Positions 8,878 to 18,556 of a DNA stretch of 51,993 nt are shown piece by piece. Made by a program: the position numbers and the translations under genes. How positions within the stretch are numbered: position 1 is the first letter of the stretch; each line of letters starts with the position of its first letter. The notes under the pieces are model-generated. The model was given only the letters and a program-made list of their open reading frames with translations. It had not been told where the DNA came from and searched no databases. The DNA comes from Flexilinea sp. (lineage in GTDB: Bacteria > Chloroflexota > Anaerolineae > Anaerolineales > Anaerolineaceae), in the NCBI GenBank assembly GCA_026645735.1, contig JAPKMT010000019.1:1-51993 (forward strand), in the 5' to 3' direction.

Positions 8878-9627
8878 CTATGCATTTAGTGTTTTCTCAA
8901 GTCGATATGACTCACCATTCATGTCGAGGACATAAGATTTGAAGGTGAGTCTATCGATTAGAGCGGCAATGAGCGTATTGTTCTCAAAAAGAGATGCCCA
9001 TTTTGAAAAGGGAAGATTCGTTGTCACAATGATGCTGCCCCTCTCACTTCTGTCAGAAATCACCTTGAATAACAACTCAGATTGATAGCGATCAAAACTG
9101 ACATACCCGAGCTCATCCAGAATCAGCAGATCAGCCTGTTGCAGTTTCTTTTCAAGTTTTCTTAGCTCATGGTTGCCTTTTGCCTCAGCAAGTTCTGTCG
9201 ATAGAGACATAACATTTTTGAAGCAGACACGTTTTCCCAAAGAACAGGCTTTCATACCAAGGCCAATAGCGATGTGAGTTTTTCCACGGCCAGGAGGGCC
9301 GATCATGATGATATTTTTCCGTTCAGAAATGAACTGACAACTACTGAGCTCGGAAATAAAGTTCTGCGTGATCTTTTCTTTATATCGATCGACCTCAAGA
9401 TTATCTAATGACTTATGATATGGGAAGCCAGCTGCCTTCACGCGGCGTTTGTTCTGGTTTTCCTGACGTTGAGCGACTTCCTTCCTCATCAGATCCAGAA
9501 GCAAGTCTTCAAAATTTTCTTCCGGTTGCATCTGATTCAGTAGTTCGTCATAATCACTAAAAGTAGGGATTCTCAGGAGTTTTGCATAGATCTTTATTTG
9601 AGCTTCGTTGGCCGGATTCGTTTTCAT
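8878..9627 (-). CDS. istB: IS21-family helper ATPase IstB
   Basis: IstB is the AAA+ ATPase that works with the IstA transposase to choose and remodel target DNA. The 249 residues include Walker A GPPGRGKTHIAIGLG, Walker B LLILDELGY and the segment IIVTTNLPFSKWASLF, followed by the family ending ALIDRLTFKSYVLDMNGESYRL. Length is normal. Its ATG overlaps the last codon of istA (bases 9624-9627), the usual arrangement for translational coupling. It appears complete. Confidence 0.95.
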   Translation of the reverse strand: MKTNPANEAQIKIYAKLLRIPTFSDYDELLNQMQPEENFEDLLLDLMRKEVAQRQENQNKRRVKAAGFPYHKSLDNLEVDRYKEKITQNFISELSSCQFISERKNIIMIGPPGRGKTHIAIGLGMKACSLGKRVCFKNVMSLSTELAEAKGNHELRKLEKKLQQADLLILDELGYVSFDRYQSELLFKVISDRSERGSIIVTTNLPFSKWASLFENNTLIAALIDRLTFKSYVLDMNGESYRLEKTLNA

Positions 9628-11048
9628 CGTACCACCTCGGTCGTTTCAAGCAATTCATCATAGCAACCAAGGTCAATATCCGGCACATTTACAGGATCGA
9701 ATATCTCTTCTGCAGAGCAGATCGGATGGTCCTCGATTCCATATGCCATGACAGATTCATAGCCATATTGAGCGCAACAGTGGAATGCCTGAATAATTTG
9801 CTTGGGCTCGTAATCCTGGCGTTGGATCCATTCCAGAAACTCATAAGGAATGTTTTGCCTTACCGGAGCCGCATTAAAGATAGATCTTCCCTTTCGCTCC
9901 AGGATCGGTAGATAATGCTCCAGCTCATAGATAGTATCGTGCTTTCCGTAGGAGCGTTTATGCTCTGCAATGAGCGTCCCTTCGGAGTAAATTTGAATTA
10001 TTTCCGGATATGCTTTGAGAGAAACACTGTAACCACAGAACTTGACTGGAACTGAGTATTCGTTCGTGGCAAAACGGACAGTGGCATTCCTGCTGACCTG
10101 AACGTTGCAGACCTTGGCTGTCTCAAATCTGTATCCAGGAAGAGGTATCAGAGCCCTTTTCTCGACTGCAAACATTTCTGAAACGGACGCCGGTTTCCCC
10201 GCAATTACTCGACGGTCGATGTACTTCTCGCAGTTTTGTTTGAGCATCAAAGAGACTTGTTGAATGCTTTCGACATGTGGTAAAGGAACGAGAAAATTAC
10301 GGCGGCACCACCCGACAAGACTTTCGACCAGCCCTTTTTCATTTCCTTTCCTCGGGTTGCAAAAAACGGGCTCAAATGCATAATGCGCAGCCAACTTTGC
10401 ATAATCTGGCTGGACCACCGCACTTGATCCATAGCCACTTTTCACCGCCACTCGGGCGTTATCGAAGATTGCTTTCCGTGGAACTCCGCCAAAGAAGTCA
10501 AAAGCCTGAACAAAACCTTCCAGGAAACTCTCTTCATTCTGGTGACTGTACGCAGCAACAAATGGAGCACCACTGTCGCATAAGATGGCGCAAAATAGAT
10601 TTACTCTTGTCTTTTTGCCATTGTTATAGACGAAGGCTTCTCCCCAATCGACCTGTACCGCCTCTCCCGGGTAGAAAGCCAACGGCATATACATTTCTGG
10701 AAGTTTGTTTTTGAGTTCCCGAACTTTGCACCGGATCGTCGATTCCCCTCCAGCAAACTGCATTTCTTCGACCAGCCGTGTATAGATCCGTCGCGCAGTG
10801 TGATGCTGTTTCTGTAAGCTTTCCTGTGCATCCTCAGCCAGACACTTTTGTATGAAGCTGATGTTCTCATCCGTCAGCATCGTCCGAACCCTCTCCGGGG
10901 TTTTACGATTCTCAGAAATCGTATCGCCTCGGCAATACTTCCGCACTGTCTTCCGAGATATCCCTAAGGTCCGGGCTATTTCTCGTTGGCTATATCCATC
11001 TGTGAATAGTCTTCGGATTTTTCCATAATCTTCCATCGTTATTACCAT
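9624..11048 (-). CDS. istA: IS21-family transposase IstA
   Basis: The DDE transposase catalyses cutting and joining of the element's ends. The 474 residues start with a helix-turn-helix (YSQREIARTLGISRKTVRKY). The catalytic core follows with VQVDWGEAF (first Asp), AIFDNARVAV (second Asp) and NEKGLVESLVGWCRRNF (Glu). Length is normal and no break is seen. I use the ATG at 11048, ten bases after AGGAG; an in-frame TTG at 11078 lies upstream of that site. It sits inside the sugar transferase gene. Confidence 0.93.
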   Translation of the reverse strand: MVITMEDYGKIRRLFTDGYSQREIARTLGISRKTVRKYCRGDTISENRKTPERVRTMLTDENISFIQKCLAEDAQESLQKQHHTARRIYTRLVEEMQFAGGESTIRCKVRELKNKLPEMYMPLAFYPGEAVQVDWGEAFVYNNGKKTRVNLFCAILCDSGAPFVAAYSHQNEESFLEGFVQAFDFFGGVPRKAIFDNARVAVKSGYGSSAVVQPDYAKLAAHYAFEPVFCNPRKGNEKGLVESLVGWCRRNFLVPLPHVESIQQVSLMLKQNCEKYIDRRVIAGKPASVSEMFAVEKRALIPLPGYRFETAKVCNVQVSRNATVRFATNEYSVPVKFCGYSVSLKAYPEIIQIYSEGTLIAEHKRSYGKHDTIYELEHYLPILERKGRSIFNAAPVRQNIPYEFLEWIQRQDYEPKQIIQAFHCCAQYGYESVMAYGIEDHPICSAEEIFDPVNVPDIDLGCYDELLETTEVVR

Positions 11049-11104
11049 CCCTTCTCTTCTCCTTTCGATTTTTTTCAAATTCTACTCGGAGTGTTTTGTT
11101 GGGG

Positions 11105-11163
11105 TGGTATACTTTCAGATTAGCACAAAGACCTTTTTTGGTATCCTTTCAGACGAGCGTTTA
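11105..11163. repeat. IS21 right-end terminal repeats
   Basis: Two inverted copies of the element's terminal motif occur here, GGTATACTTTCAGATTAGC (11105-11123) and GGTATCCTTTCAGACGAGCG with TTA (11140-11163). They match the left-end copies and mark the upstream end of the element. Confidence 0.75.
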
Positions 11164-11170
11164 CATCACT
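11164..11170. repeat. IS21 target-site duplication, right copy
   Basis: CATCACT is identical to bases 8652-8658 and directly abuts the right terminal repeat. Confidence 0.85.
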
Positions 11171-11560
11171 CATTTTAAAGAAGAATGTTCCGCTGATAAT
11201 TATCAGAAAAAGGATGCTGGTAGCTGTCGTCAGATTGTGGAAAACCTCCAAAGTTTTCATACCGACAGCCGGATATAGTCCGCGTACTGATGCAAAAACT
11301 ACAAATATAATAACAAAAGGCGGAATCCATCGAAAGAAAGATAACGTCAAGGAGCCATAAAGGAAACCACGAATGATCGAAGCAAGCAGCACACTGAGTA
11401 AAATTCCAGAAAGATCAGAAAGCAACATGGACATAATCATGATCCCATAAATCCGGCGATGTGCTTTTGCCCGTAATGTTGTCGAAAGACTCGTATCCAG
11501 GAAAATATACTTAATATTGTGATTTTTTGTATTTTCTTCCAAATTCTGGTGAATATCCAT
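11164..11560 (-). pseudogene. Initiating sugar transferase (WbaP-like), N-terminal part, cut off by IS21 element
   Basis: This piece encodes the N-terminal membrane domain of the split transferase. About four hydrophobic segments are visible (IYGIMIMSMLLSDLSGILL, ILLSVLLASIIRGFLY, FFRWIPPFVIIFVVFASV, TTATSILFLIIISGTFFF), with the WbaP-like phrase RGLYPAVGMKTLEVFHNLTT. Beyond the duplication the frame runs into the inserted element and stops after a short foreign tail. I take the ATG at 11560 as the original start; an in-frame TTG lies at 11596. The rest of the gene is at 7558-8651. Alone this fragment has no catalytic domain. Confidence 0.85.
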
Positions 11561-11824
11561 GAATGTGTCCAGTGAATTTTGTAATATAAATATCAAATTG
11601 AATAATTTTTAAAAAAATAACTCTGGTGAATCAAAATAAATTATTTTTTCAAGAATGTCAAACTATAAAAATAAATTTGTTTTCATTATAATCAATCCGA
11701 ATAAAAATGACGAATGACACCAATATTGAATTTATAGATTCATTTTTATACCGATAACTGCTTCATCTCAATTTGATGAGGAAATCATATATGGCATTAC
11801 ATCCAACCTGTTGGAATAAAATTT

Positions 11825-12661
11825 TTAATCCTCAGACATTTCTTGATTGGATAGCGAACAAACAAACAAACGATCTTTTTCATGAATTGACATCAGCATA
11901 TGATTCGGTCTGTCGTTAATATGATCCTTCCATATATATTCCTGCACGTGGAGTCCGCAACTTTGAATTCGTTGTTTAACATCCAATCCATAAATGCGAA
12001 CATGGTACTTGTCTCCGTATGTTTCGAAACGTTCCTTGAATGATTTTTTTTCCATATCTTCATATGTATTATGTTGAGAAATACATAGTGGAAATGATAG
12101 GATGATTGTCCCATTCGATTTCAAGACTCTTTTCATTTCCATAATCGCTTTTCGATCATCTTCAATATCCTGTAATACGTGATTGCATAAAACATAATCA
12201 AATTTTTGGGAAGGAAACGGGATTTTTGTAATATCAACCTGATACATAGCCCGGTTCTTCACGATATCAGCAGAATAGTAATCGATTTGTGTGTTTTCAA
12301 ATAATTTATTCTTAATGTTCCCTTCTGCAGCAAAATGAAGGATGGAACAGCTTTCTTTAAATATATCTGTATGATTTTCAAGGTAGTCATAAAGAAGGCG
12401 GTGTCGTTCCAAAGAACTACAGCATGGGCACATCGCGTTTTCTCTAAATCTTGCACCAATAATTTCTCTTTCTGAAAAAAAATCAGATTTTTCCCCATAA
12501 CCAAAAAAGATCCTTGTGTGTGATTTGCATAAATTACAATAATGTTTATTCCCTTGATAAATAATACGTAAAAAGGAATACCTCAAATTATAGTAAGTTA
12601 TCGTGATTATTCTATAGATTTTAATCAAAGGTGGAAAATTTTTTACAAAGCTTCCAATCAT
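11825..12661 (-). CDS. SAM-dependent methyltransferase, class I, with N-terminal zinc-ribbon-like cysteines
   Basis: The 278 residues contain two cysteine pairs, CNLC and CPCC, near residues 40 and 75. The latter is followed by SSLERHRLLYDYL, a pattern common in methyltransferases of polysaccharide clusters. A class I methyltransferase fold follows (ILHFAAEGNIKNKL, then FDYVLCNHVLQDIEDDRKA and RVLKSNGTIILSFP). The substrate is unknown; in this setting it probably methylates a sugar or a glycan end. The first glycine-rich SAM loop is degenerate (HFAAEGN), which is common in this subgroup. It lies between the truncated acyltransferase and the disrupted sugar transferase. The 300 bases upstream (12662-12961) are very AT-rich and show no gene. 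Confidence 0.75.
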   Translation of the reverse strand: MIGSFVKNFPPLIKIYRIITITYYNLRYSFLRIIYQGNKHYCNLCKSHTRIFFGYGEKSDFFSEREIIGARFRENAMCPCCSSLERHRLLYDYLENHTDIFKESCSILHFAAEGNIKNKLFENTQIDYYSADIVKNRAMYQVDITKIPFPSQKFDYVLCNHVLQDIEDDRKAIMEMKRVLKSNGTIILSFPLCISQHNTYEDMEKKSFKERFETYGDKYHVRIYGLDVKQRIQSCGLHVQEYIWKDHINDRPNHMLMSIHEKDRLFVCSLSNQEMSED

Positions 12662-12961
12662 ATTTTTCTCATTTCAAACAAATTAGGATAAATGAATATT
12701 TTCAGAACGAATTCAAAATATTTTTGAAACAATAAATAATTCGGGTTTTTTTGTACGAAATTCTTATTTCAATACTGCTTGGAACAAAAAAAGAATGAAT
12801 TTATCTCTAAGCTATAAACAAAATCCTCCCTTAATTCTAAAAATGCATATTGTAGATTTCAAATTTCAAAATATTTTTAAAAATTCATAAAAAAAAGACC
12901 AAACGTTTTGTGAAATTATTTAACCGTTTGTCGATTCCTTTTACAGCATATATAATCATGA

Positions 12962-13495
12962 TTATTTTATTCGATTCCCAGTGATGATAGAAAAAAATTT
13001 AGGCGTGAATTTTTGTAAAACAAGCGCAATTATGATGCAAAAACTCATGATTATAAAAGGTAATAACAAATATTCTAATGTTTGGATCAAAGCGGTTTGG
13101 GGAAATATTTTTCCAATTGCTTTGATTGCTATAGAATTATTATATTCGTGAAAGCAATAGATAAAAAATGTGAAAGATGAGAGTTTTAGAAAGAATTCGC
13201 GAAATTTATTATTTAAATAAATATTTCTTGATAGTTTTATAAAGAAGCAGATACCAATTATGACCGTCGCTTTATAAAATATATTCGAAATGACAGGATG
13301 GTTTAGCATGGAAAAAGCAACTGCGAAAATGTAGACTGGAATTATGTACCGATACTTTATATTATCAATCATTTCAATTTGCAGATTATATTTCACAATA
13401 AAATATCCCAGAACAAAGAATAGAAGGGAGGTTGCTGTTACGATGTAGAAATTAATATCAAAAAACCAAAAACAAAAAGAAATATTTAAAACCAT
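12962..13495 (-). pseudogene. Acyltransferase-3-like membrane protein, 5'-truncated
   Basis: The 177 residues are almost all membrane segments. They match the C-terminal half of acyltransferase-3 (OafA-like) proteins: SLLFFVLGYFIVKYN, then a run of helices, then the conserved SSFTFFIYCFHEYNN. Full members are about 330-370 residues and carry their catalytic His near the start, in the first membrane segment; that part is absent. The open frame begins with an ATG overlapping the end of the PIG-L gene by ten bases, so a deletion or recombination joined the two. It might still be translated by coupling, but O-acetylation activity is unlikely. It could be kept as a small membrane protein. Confidence 0.6.
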
Positions 13496-15195
13496 TTTTT
13501 CAGGATATAAATTATTTTCCTAATTATAATTTTTATTTTAATCCATTGATGATATGCTAAGAGATGGAAAATCTGGATGGGGTTTAATCTGGTGATTTCA
13601 ATACCATCAAAAATCGAAGGATTTGTTTTCAGTTGTGCGTAAATAGTAATTTTTGAATGTTTTATTAATTCAACTTGTTTTTGGCAGAAGATGATTTTTT
13701 CCCCTTTTTCATTTATTGTAAAAAATTCAAATCTGTCATCCGGAAGTGAATGGCAACGATTAAATTTTTCATGAACATAAATTTCAAAGGGAATCAACGG
13801 TTTTGACGTGAAATAACTATAGGCAAACGATCCATTTACCATTATTTTTATAAATTCGATTTCCTCTTTCTTCTTTTCATAGATCTCTATTTCACTGATT
13901 CCTGCGCGACTGCCTGATGCCTGGATGATTTTGAATTCAATCCACTCAACATCCTCGCAGTTTTCTACAAAAATTTTAGTCGGCTGTCCATTATGTTGAA
14001 TTTCCTTGATGTCAACTTCAAATCCATTACTGAACAGGATTTTCATTTTTTCAATCCGATCCTTTTCATCACATCCTTCATAAAAGACGATTTCTCCTAG
14101 ATCTTTTGGTTCTGCCAGTGTAAAACGGACCGATTTACGAAAATCTGTTTTATCAGGTATCCAGGAACAATTACAAAAGACGGGATATTCAGTCTCACCA
14201 TGCATGATGGAATTACAATCGAACAGTAAGTAATCATTTAGATATTCACTTTTTCCGGAAGATGCTTCGATAGTGCATCGATATGTAATGCTGTCAGTTC
14301 TTCGCTGCCAAAAAACCTGATCACTGTTCAAGATGCTTTCTGCATGGGAGGCAGCATGTTGGCTCTTATATTCACGCAATGCAGAATAAATTTGGTTGTT
14401 CTTCAATAATTCTGTCCTTGCCAAGCCTGGAACAGGAAATCTGCTGCGATCAGACCAGGAATATGCAGGATTACTCAGAGGAAAATTGGAGAAAGCCTCT
14501 TTTTTGTAGAAAGTACTTGAAAGATTATATGGTGAATAATCCATATACGATAAATAGGATGTGGGATAGGCAAAGGCTTTGTATACGTAAGGAAAATAAT
14601 TTGGAGTCATAGCCAGAATCTCTCCCATTGCCTTTTCAAACGATAATGATGCACATCGATGATCCGGGTGATAATCAAAATCGATCACGAATAGAAAATC
14701 AGGTTTGATGTGAATAATTGCATCTTTAATATCCTGAATGAAAGCAGGCTTTGTGAATTTGCTGTGGGTTCCATCCATTGAATACCGGAAATCGATATGA
14801 GAATCAAATCCATTTGTTTCGGTTTTCCCATGAATGGAAGTCCATGGCTTATCAATATGAAAATACAAATGAGTATCTTCTTGAGGATTTTGGTTTGAAT
14901 ACCCCAGATAAAGAATATGATCTTCTCCAATACCAAGCTTTTTCATGGCATTAAGCGTTTCACCCAGACGAATTTTTCCGTCAATTTCATAATCACCGTT
15001 GGTTGTGAAAACCAGAAAAACTTCACACTGATTTCTGTTCATGTTGAGAATCATTGAACCGGCAATTATTATTTCATCATCCTGATGAGGGATAATCAGT
15101 AAAGCTCGTTTATCTTTAAATATTTTATTAAGCAAATGTTGATTGAATTCTGAAAGGGTTAATCGCTCTTGATGGGATTGTGAATTTTCATTCAT
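13486..15195 (-). CDS. PIG-L family deacetylase with C-terminal discoidin-like region
   Basis: PIG-L/LmbE enzymes are zinc hydrolases that remove acetyl groups from N-acetyl sugars. The 569 residues show the metal motif HQDDE (usually HPDDE) in LLIIPHQDDEIIIAGSM and the second motif DFDYHPDHR. Together these form the canonical zinc site. After residue 280 there is a beta-rich region resembling an F5/8 type C (discoidin) fold, ending in EWIEFKIIQASGSRAGISEI. A basic tail follows (IKIIIRKIIYILKKWF). No signal peptide is seen. In the exopolysaccharide cluster it probably deacetylates a sugar of the repeat unit or its precursor. It overlaps the truncated acyltransferase by ten bases. Confidence 0.82.
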   Translation of the reverse strand: MNENSQSHQERLTLSEFNQHLLNKIFKDKRALLIIPHQDDEIIIAGSMILNMNRNQCEVFLVFTTNGDYEIDGKIRLGETLNAMKKLGIGEDHILYLGYSNQNPQEDTHLYFHIDKPWTSIHGKTETNGFDSHIDFRYSMDGTHSKFTKPAFIQDIKDAIIHIKPDFLFVIDFDYHPDHRCASLSFEKAMGEILAMTPNYFPYVYKAFAYPTSYLSYMDYSPYNLSSTFYKKEAFSNFPLSNPAYSWSDRSRFPVPGLARTELLKNNQIYSALREYKSQHAASHAESILNSDQVFWQRRTDSITYRCTIEASSGKSEYLNDYLLFDCNSIMHGETEYPVFCNCSWIPDKTDFRKSVRFTLAEPKDLGEIVFYEGCDEKDRIEKMKILFSNGFEVDIKEIQHNGQPTKIFVENCEDVEWIEFKIIQASGSRAGISEIEIYEKKKEEIEFIKIMVNGSFAYSYFTSKPLIPFEIYVHEKFNRCHSLPDDRFEFFTINEKGEKIIFCQKQVELIKHSKITIYAQLKTNPSIFDGIEITRLNPIQIFHLLAYHQWIKIKIIIRKIIYILKKWF

Positions 15196-15280
15196 AAGAA
15201 TCCTTGCTTTAATAATATTTCGAATTTGATATATTTCTTTGTGTGTTTTTTATGTAAAAAATTAAGCAACATTGTTTTGA

Positions 15281-16816
15281 TTAAAGCCTTTTTTTTATTT
15301 TCCGAAAGATTTCTGAAAACTGCTTTCGTAGAAATGTTTGAAATGTTTGATTGAATAGAAAAAAATAAAAACAGGAAATAATACTTGATATCGCCAAACT
15401 TACTATAAAAAGAATAATTAATTGATAAATTCTGTTGTCCAAATGTAAAAATGACAGGTTCGTAAACAGAAAATTCGATAAAAATACGCTTGCCACAATT
15501 AATAAAATTGGAATAAAGGCTGCGAACAGGTTTTTTTTGTGAGCAGGGAATATCAGGGTATAGGTTAATTTTTCATATTGGATAATTCCTACGAGATATC
15601 TGCCGCAACAGGATGCGATCAGCACACCCGTAATACCGACGTGTGGAACAAGAATTACCATTAGAACTACATTCAGAACTGATTGAAATATTGTGAAGTT
15701 TTGGCTCTCTTTATACAATCCTTTTGCATCATGCACAATATAGTAAGTTGTCAAGACACCGTTAGCATACAATAATGCACCGAATAAGAAGACATCAATT
15801 GGTTTGAGGATGAATTCTGAACCGATCCATAAATCGATAAAATCATTGATACAAAAAATATAAACAGATACGATGATAATACTGCACAGCTGAATGATTG
15901 CCTGTAATATTTTAAATGTATGATACGTCTTTTCATTGTCCTCCCACATCATTAACCCAATACTTGCACGGGTCCCGTCGACGATTTTTGTGATGAAAGA
16001 AATGGCTTGTGCTGAAATTCTGTTGTAAGAACTATAAATAAAAGCAAATGATAAGGATGGAGCAAAAACTGATAAAACAACATTACCGGAACTATTAAAA
16101 ACCAGGGAGGAAATATTGTGGGCAAAGAAGTATTTTCTTAAGTGCATCGGTCTCGTATCTTTGAATTCTGATTTCATTAAAAGCGACCCATATTCATGCC
16201 GCATCAATTTCCGATAGACAAGTCCGATTCCAAATACAACAATCGCGTTGATTAATAAGATTACCTGGACTGATATAGCAAAATATTTCAATAAAAAAAT
16301 GTTGATTATCAAAATGGAATTATTTTGAACGCCATCAATCAATTCGACCAGATAATTTTTTTCTTTTAAAATCACCATGTATTTTGGTGCTAAGGTCAAA
16401 TAATATGGAGTAATATATCGAATACTGAGAATACCAAGGATACTGATCATATCGAACAGAGGAATCGATTTATCCTGAATGAACAACGGAAAAATCAATG
16501 AGATAAGAAATGCAATGACGATCATCTTTATCACAATTTGCCGCATGGAGTAATCAAATCCTGCATACAACGCCGACAATTCTTCATTTTTTCTTTCTGC
16601 CATCGGTTTATACATATAATACAAAAATACTGCACACATTCCACTTTCAATCAGCGATAGATAAGATAAAGATTGATTTCCTGTTTGTATCAAACCATTC
16701 ACATTGGCTCCGTATCGATCCAGGAAAATTCGGATCTGGTAAAGTGATAACGGCAGATTGATAATCATGAAGAATGCAGATATGAGCGTGTTGGAAATTA
16801 ATGGCTTTTTTTTCAT
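15281..16816 (-). CDS. Wzx-type polysaccharide flippase (MOP superfamily)
   Basis: The 511-residue membrane protein has the many evenly spaced hydrophobic segments expected of about 12-14 helices, starting ISNTLISAFFMIINLPLSLY. It matches the oligosaccharide flippase branch of the MOP superfamily, with phrases such as FLDRYGANVNGLIQTGNQSL and AQAISFITKIVDGTRASIG. It would move lipid-linked repeat units across the cytoplasmic membrane. It sits with Wzy, Wzz/BY-kinase and several glycosyltransferases, which supports that role. A few basic residues end the protein. Bases 16817-17089 upstream show no gene. Confidence 0.82.
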   Translation of the reverse strand: MKKKPLISNTLISAFFMIINLPLSLYQIRIFLDRYGANVNGLIQTGNQSLSYLSLIESGMCAVFLYYMYKPMAERKNEELSALYAGFDYSMRQIVIKMIVIAFLISLIFPLFIQDKSIPLFDMISILGILSIRYITPYYLTLAPKYMVILKEKNYLVELIDGVQNNSILIINIFLLKYFAISVQVILLINAIVVFGIGLVYRKLMRHEYGSLLMKSEFKDTRPMHLRKYFFAHNISSLVFNSSGNVVLSVFAPSLSFAFIYSSYNRISAQAISFITKIVDGTRASIGLMMWEDNEKTYHTFKILQAIIQLCSIIIVSVYIFCINDFIDLWIGSEFILKPIDVFLFGALLYANGVLTTYYIVHDAKGLYKESQNFTIFQSVLNVVLMVILVPHVGITGVLIASCCGRYLVGIIQYEKLTYTLIFPAHKKNLFAAFIPILLIVASVFLSNFLFTNLSFLHLDNRIYQLIILFIVSLAISSIISCFYFFLFNQTFQTFLRKQFSEIFRKIKKRL

Positions 16817-17089
16817 CCCAATCGTTCTTTCATCAACGTAATTTGTTATTGTGGAATAATATTTGCAGTTTTGTTTATTAGAAAATGAACTAACTACGAA
16901 GAAATTCTAAATGGATAATGACTCATTTCATTGTAAAACAATTTTGGGAAATTTTTATACAAAATCAACAGAATGGATTTATAAATGCCATAATGATGGT
17001 TATGCGGGGAATTCTTCTTGGAGTTAATAAACAAGTAGGCCGCAGGAAAGTTTCAGAAAAAAACAAAGATTGATCTGACTATGAAATAA

Positions 17090-18373
17090 TCAAGGCTGTA
17101 TGAAAAGATTGGTTTTTTTTATGTTGGATACTGGAAAAATCCGTGATTTCTTTTGTTTTTCCTGTTTCACGATCATTTCTCTATATGGAACTGAACAAAA
17201 ATTTTCTATATGATAGGCCATCATTAACATAGGGAAAAAAGTAGGTCTGGAATAATTAACCCCAACGATACCTAAAACAAAAACGGATGCTATTGTGATC
17301 AACATGACTCGAGCAACGATAAAATGCCGATAATTCAATAATCTCTTGTTGACACATAGGATCATACCGATGTAAATACATAAACCTACAATGCCACTCC
17401 TGACGAGGACATCCAGAATGTCATTGTGGGCATGAGCATTAATCCCAAATATGATCAGCCTCGCATATTTGCTATCAGGATTACCAAAGCCAATGAACGG
17501 TGATGACAGAAAAGATTTGATCGAAGAATTCCAAATAATATTTGTTCTTCCCGTAAATGATAAATCCCTTTTTAGCACATCTTCAATCAGCCAGGCAAAA
17601 TGCTCTTGAATATTGAAAACGATAATCAGAATAAAAAAAATTGCTGATATCAAAAAAACATTCCAAAGGTTGATGAATGGCGGCATTTGTTTTCTTGAAA
17701 AGAAGATCAATCCCAAAATAAAAATAAAGAAAGCGGCGACCGAACTGGCTGGCCAGATTATCGCAAAAGTAACTCCGGAAGCCAGAATTACAAATAATGA
17801 ATTGGTACTGATGATTCTTTTATGTGAATAATAAGAATCTAAAAACGCGAATAACATTCCCGGAAAGATGATGCAGCTTTGAAAATTCTTATAACCTAAT
17901 AACCAGTTGTTGTAATACGGATCCTCATAATATAACCCTTCGGGATAAATGATTATCAACACTAAGTTGATATATATCAAAAGGCTGAAAAAAACTCTGG
18001 CTCCATTGACAAAATTTCTTTCATCATTTTTGATAATCACCATCTCAATGATGAGACAAGTAAGTACTCCCAGCATAAATACAAAGAGACTCTCTTCATA
18101 CCCACGTGATTTACTGACAATGGTCACAAATAAATTGTATAGAATTATCAACCACATTAAAAAAGACAGGTTTTTTTTATTTTTATAAATTTGGTACAGG
18201 TAAAGGCCAAGCAATCCTATTGTGCAATACTTGATAAAACTGCGATATATTTGAAATCTCCAGAAAAAGGGTGATTGCGAAATAATTAAGAGAGGGATCA
18301 AGTAATAAATAAAATTCCTCAAAGAGGTAATACCGTTTATAACAGCTCTGGTTAACAATCTTTTTGACATCAT
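17090..18373 (-). CDS. O-antigen/exopolysaccharide polymerase (Wzy/ligase family)
   Basis: The 427 residues are mostly membrane helices. One large external loop carries SFTGRTNIIWNSSIKSF, SPFIGFGNPD and NAHAHNDILDVLVRSGIVGL. This G-R-T...HNxxL pattern marks the Wzy_C/O-antigen ligase family, which joins lipid-linked repeat units. Together with the neighbouring flippase and chain-length kinase it gives a complete Wzx/Wzy pathway. Polymerase and ligase members cannot be told apart reliably by sequence; polymerase is inferred from the cluster. Two adjacent in-frame ATGs (18373 and 18370) are possible starts. Confidence 0.78.
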   Translation of the reverse strand: MMSKRLLTRAVINGITSLRNFIYYLIPLLIISQSPFFWRFQIYRSFIKYCTIGLLGLYLYQIYKNKKNLSFLMWLIILYNLFVTIVSKSRGYEESLFVFMLGVLTCLIIEMVIIKNDERNFVNGARVFFSLLIYINLVLIIIYPEGLYYEDPYYNNWLLGYKNFQSCIIFPGMLFAFLDSYYSHKRIISTNSLFVILASGVTFAIIWPASSVAAFFIFILGLIFFSRKQMPPFINLWNVFLISAIFFILIIVFNIQEHFAWLIEDVLKRDLSFTGRTNIIWNSSIKSFLSSPFIGFGNPDSKYARLIIFGINAHAHNDILDVLVRSGIVGLCIYIGMILCVNKRLLNYRHFIVARVMLITIASVFVLGIVGVNYSRPTFFPMLMMAYHIENFCSVPYREMIVKQEKQKKSRIFPVSNIKKTNLFIQP

Positions 18374-18556
18374 ATTTAATTATACGTTCCTGATATGAGA
18401 AATAGTATCTCGCTGTATAAACTATCGAATGAATTCTTGTGAAGAGATGAATCGTTTCATTTAGTAAAAATCAATGCTTCATCATCAAGAACACTTAACT
18501 CAGTTTATTTCTTTTCTGGTTTGCAGTATCCGAATAGCCATAAATTTTGGAAATGG

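Larger units (their letters stand above)
8659..11163 (-). mobile_element. IS21-family insertion sequence (istA-istB)
   Basis: The element is about 2505 bp, the usual size for the family. It encodes an IstA transposase and an IstB ATPase that overlap by four bases. The termini match as imperfect inverted repeats: TAAATGCTCACTTGAAAGGG at 8661, and on the minus strand from 11163 TAAACGCTCGTCTGAAAGGA. Direct repeats of CATCACT flank it. Both transposition genes look intact, so it may still be mobile. It interrupts the initiating sugar transferase of the exopolysaccharide cluster in the same transcriptional direction. Confidence 0.92.

Noticed and set aside
15213..15233. AATATTTCGAATTTGATA, similar to the right MITE end
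   Set aside because: It is isolated, with no partner terminus.
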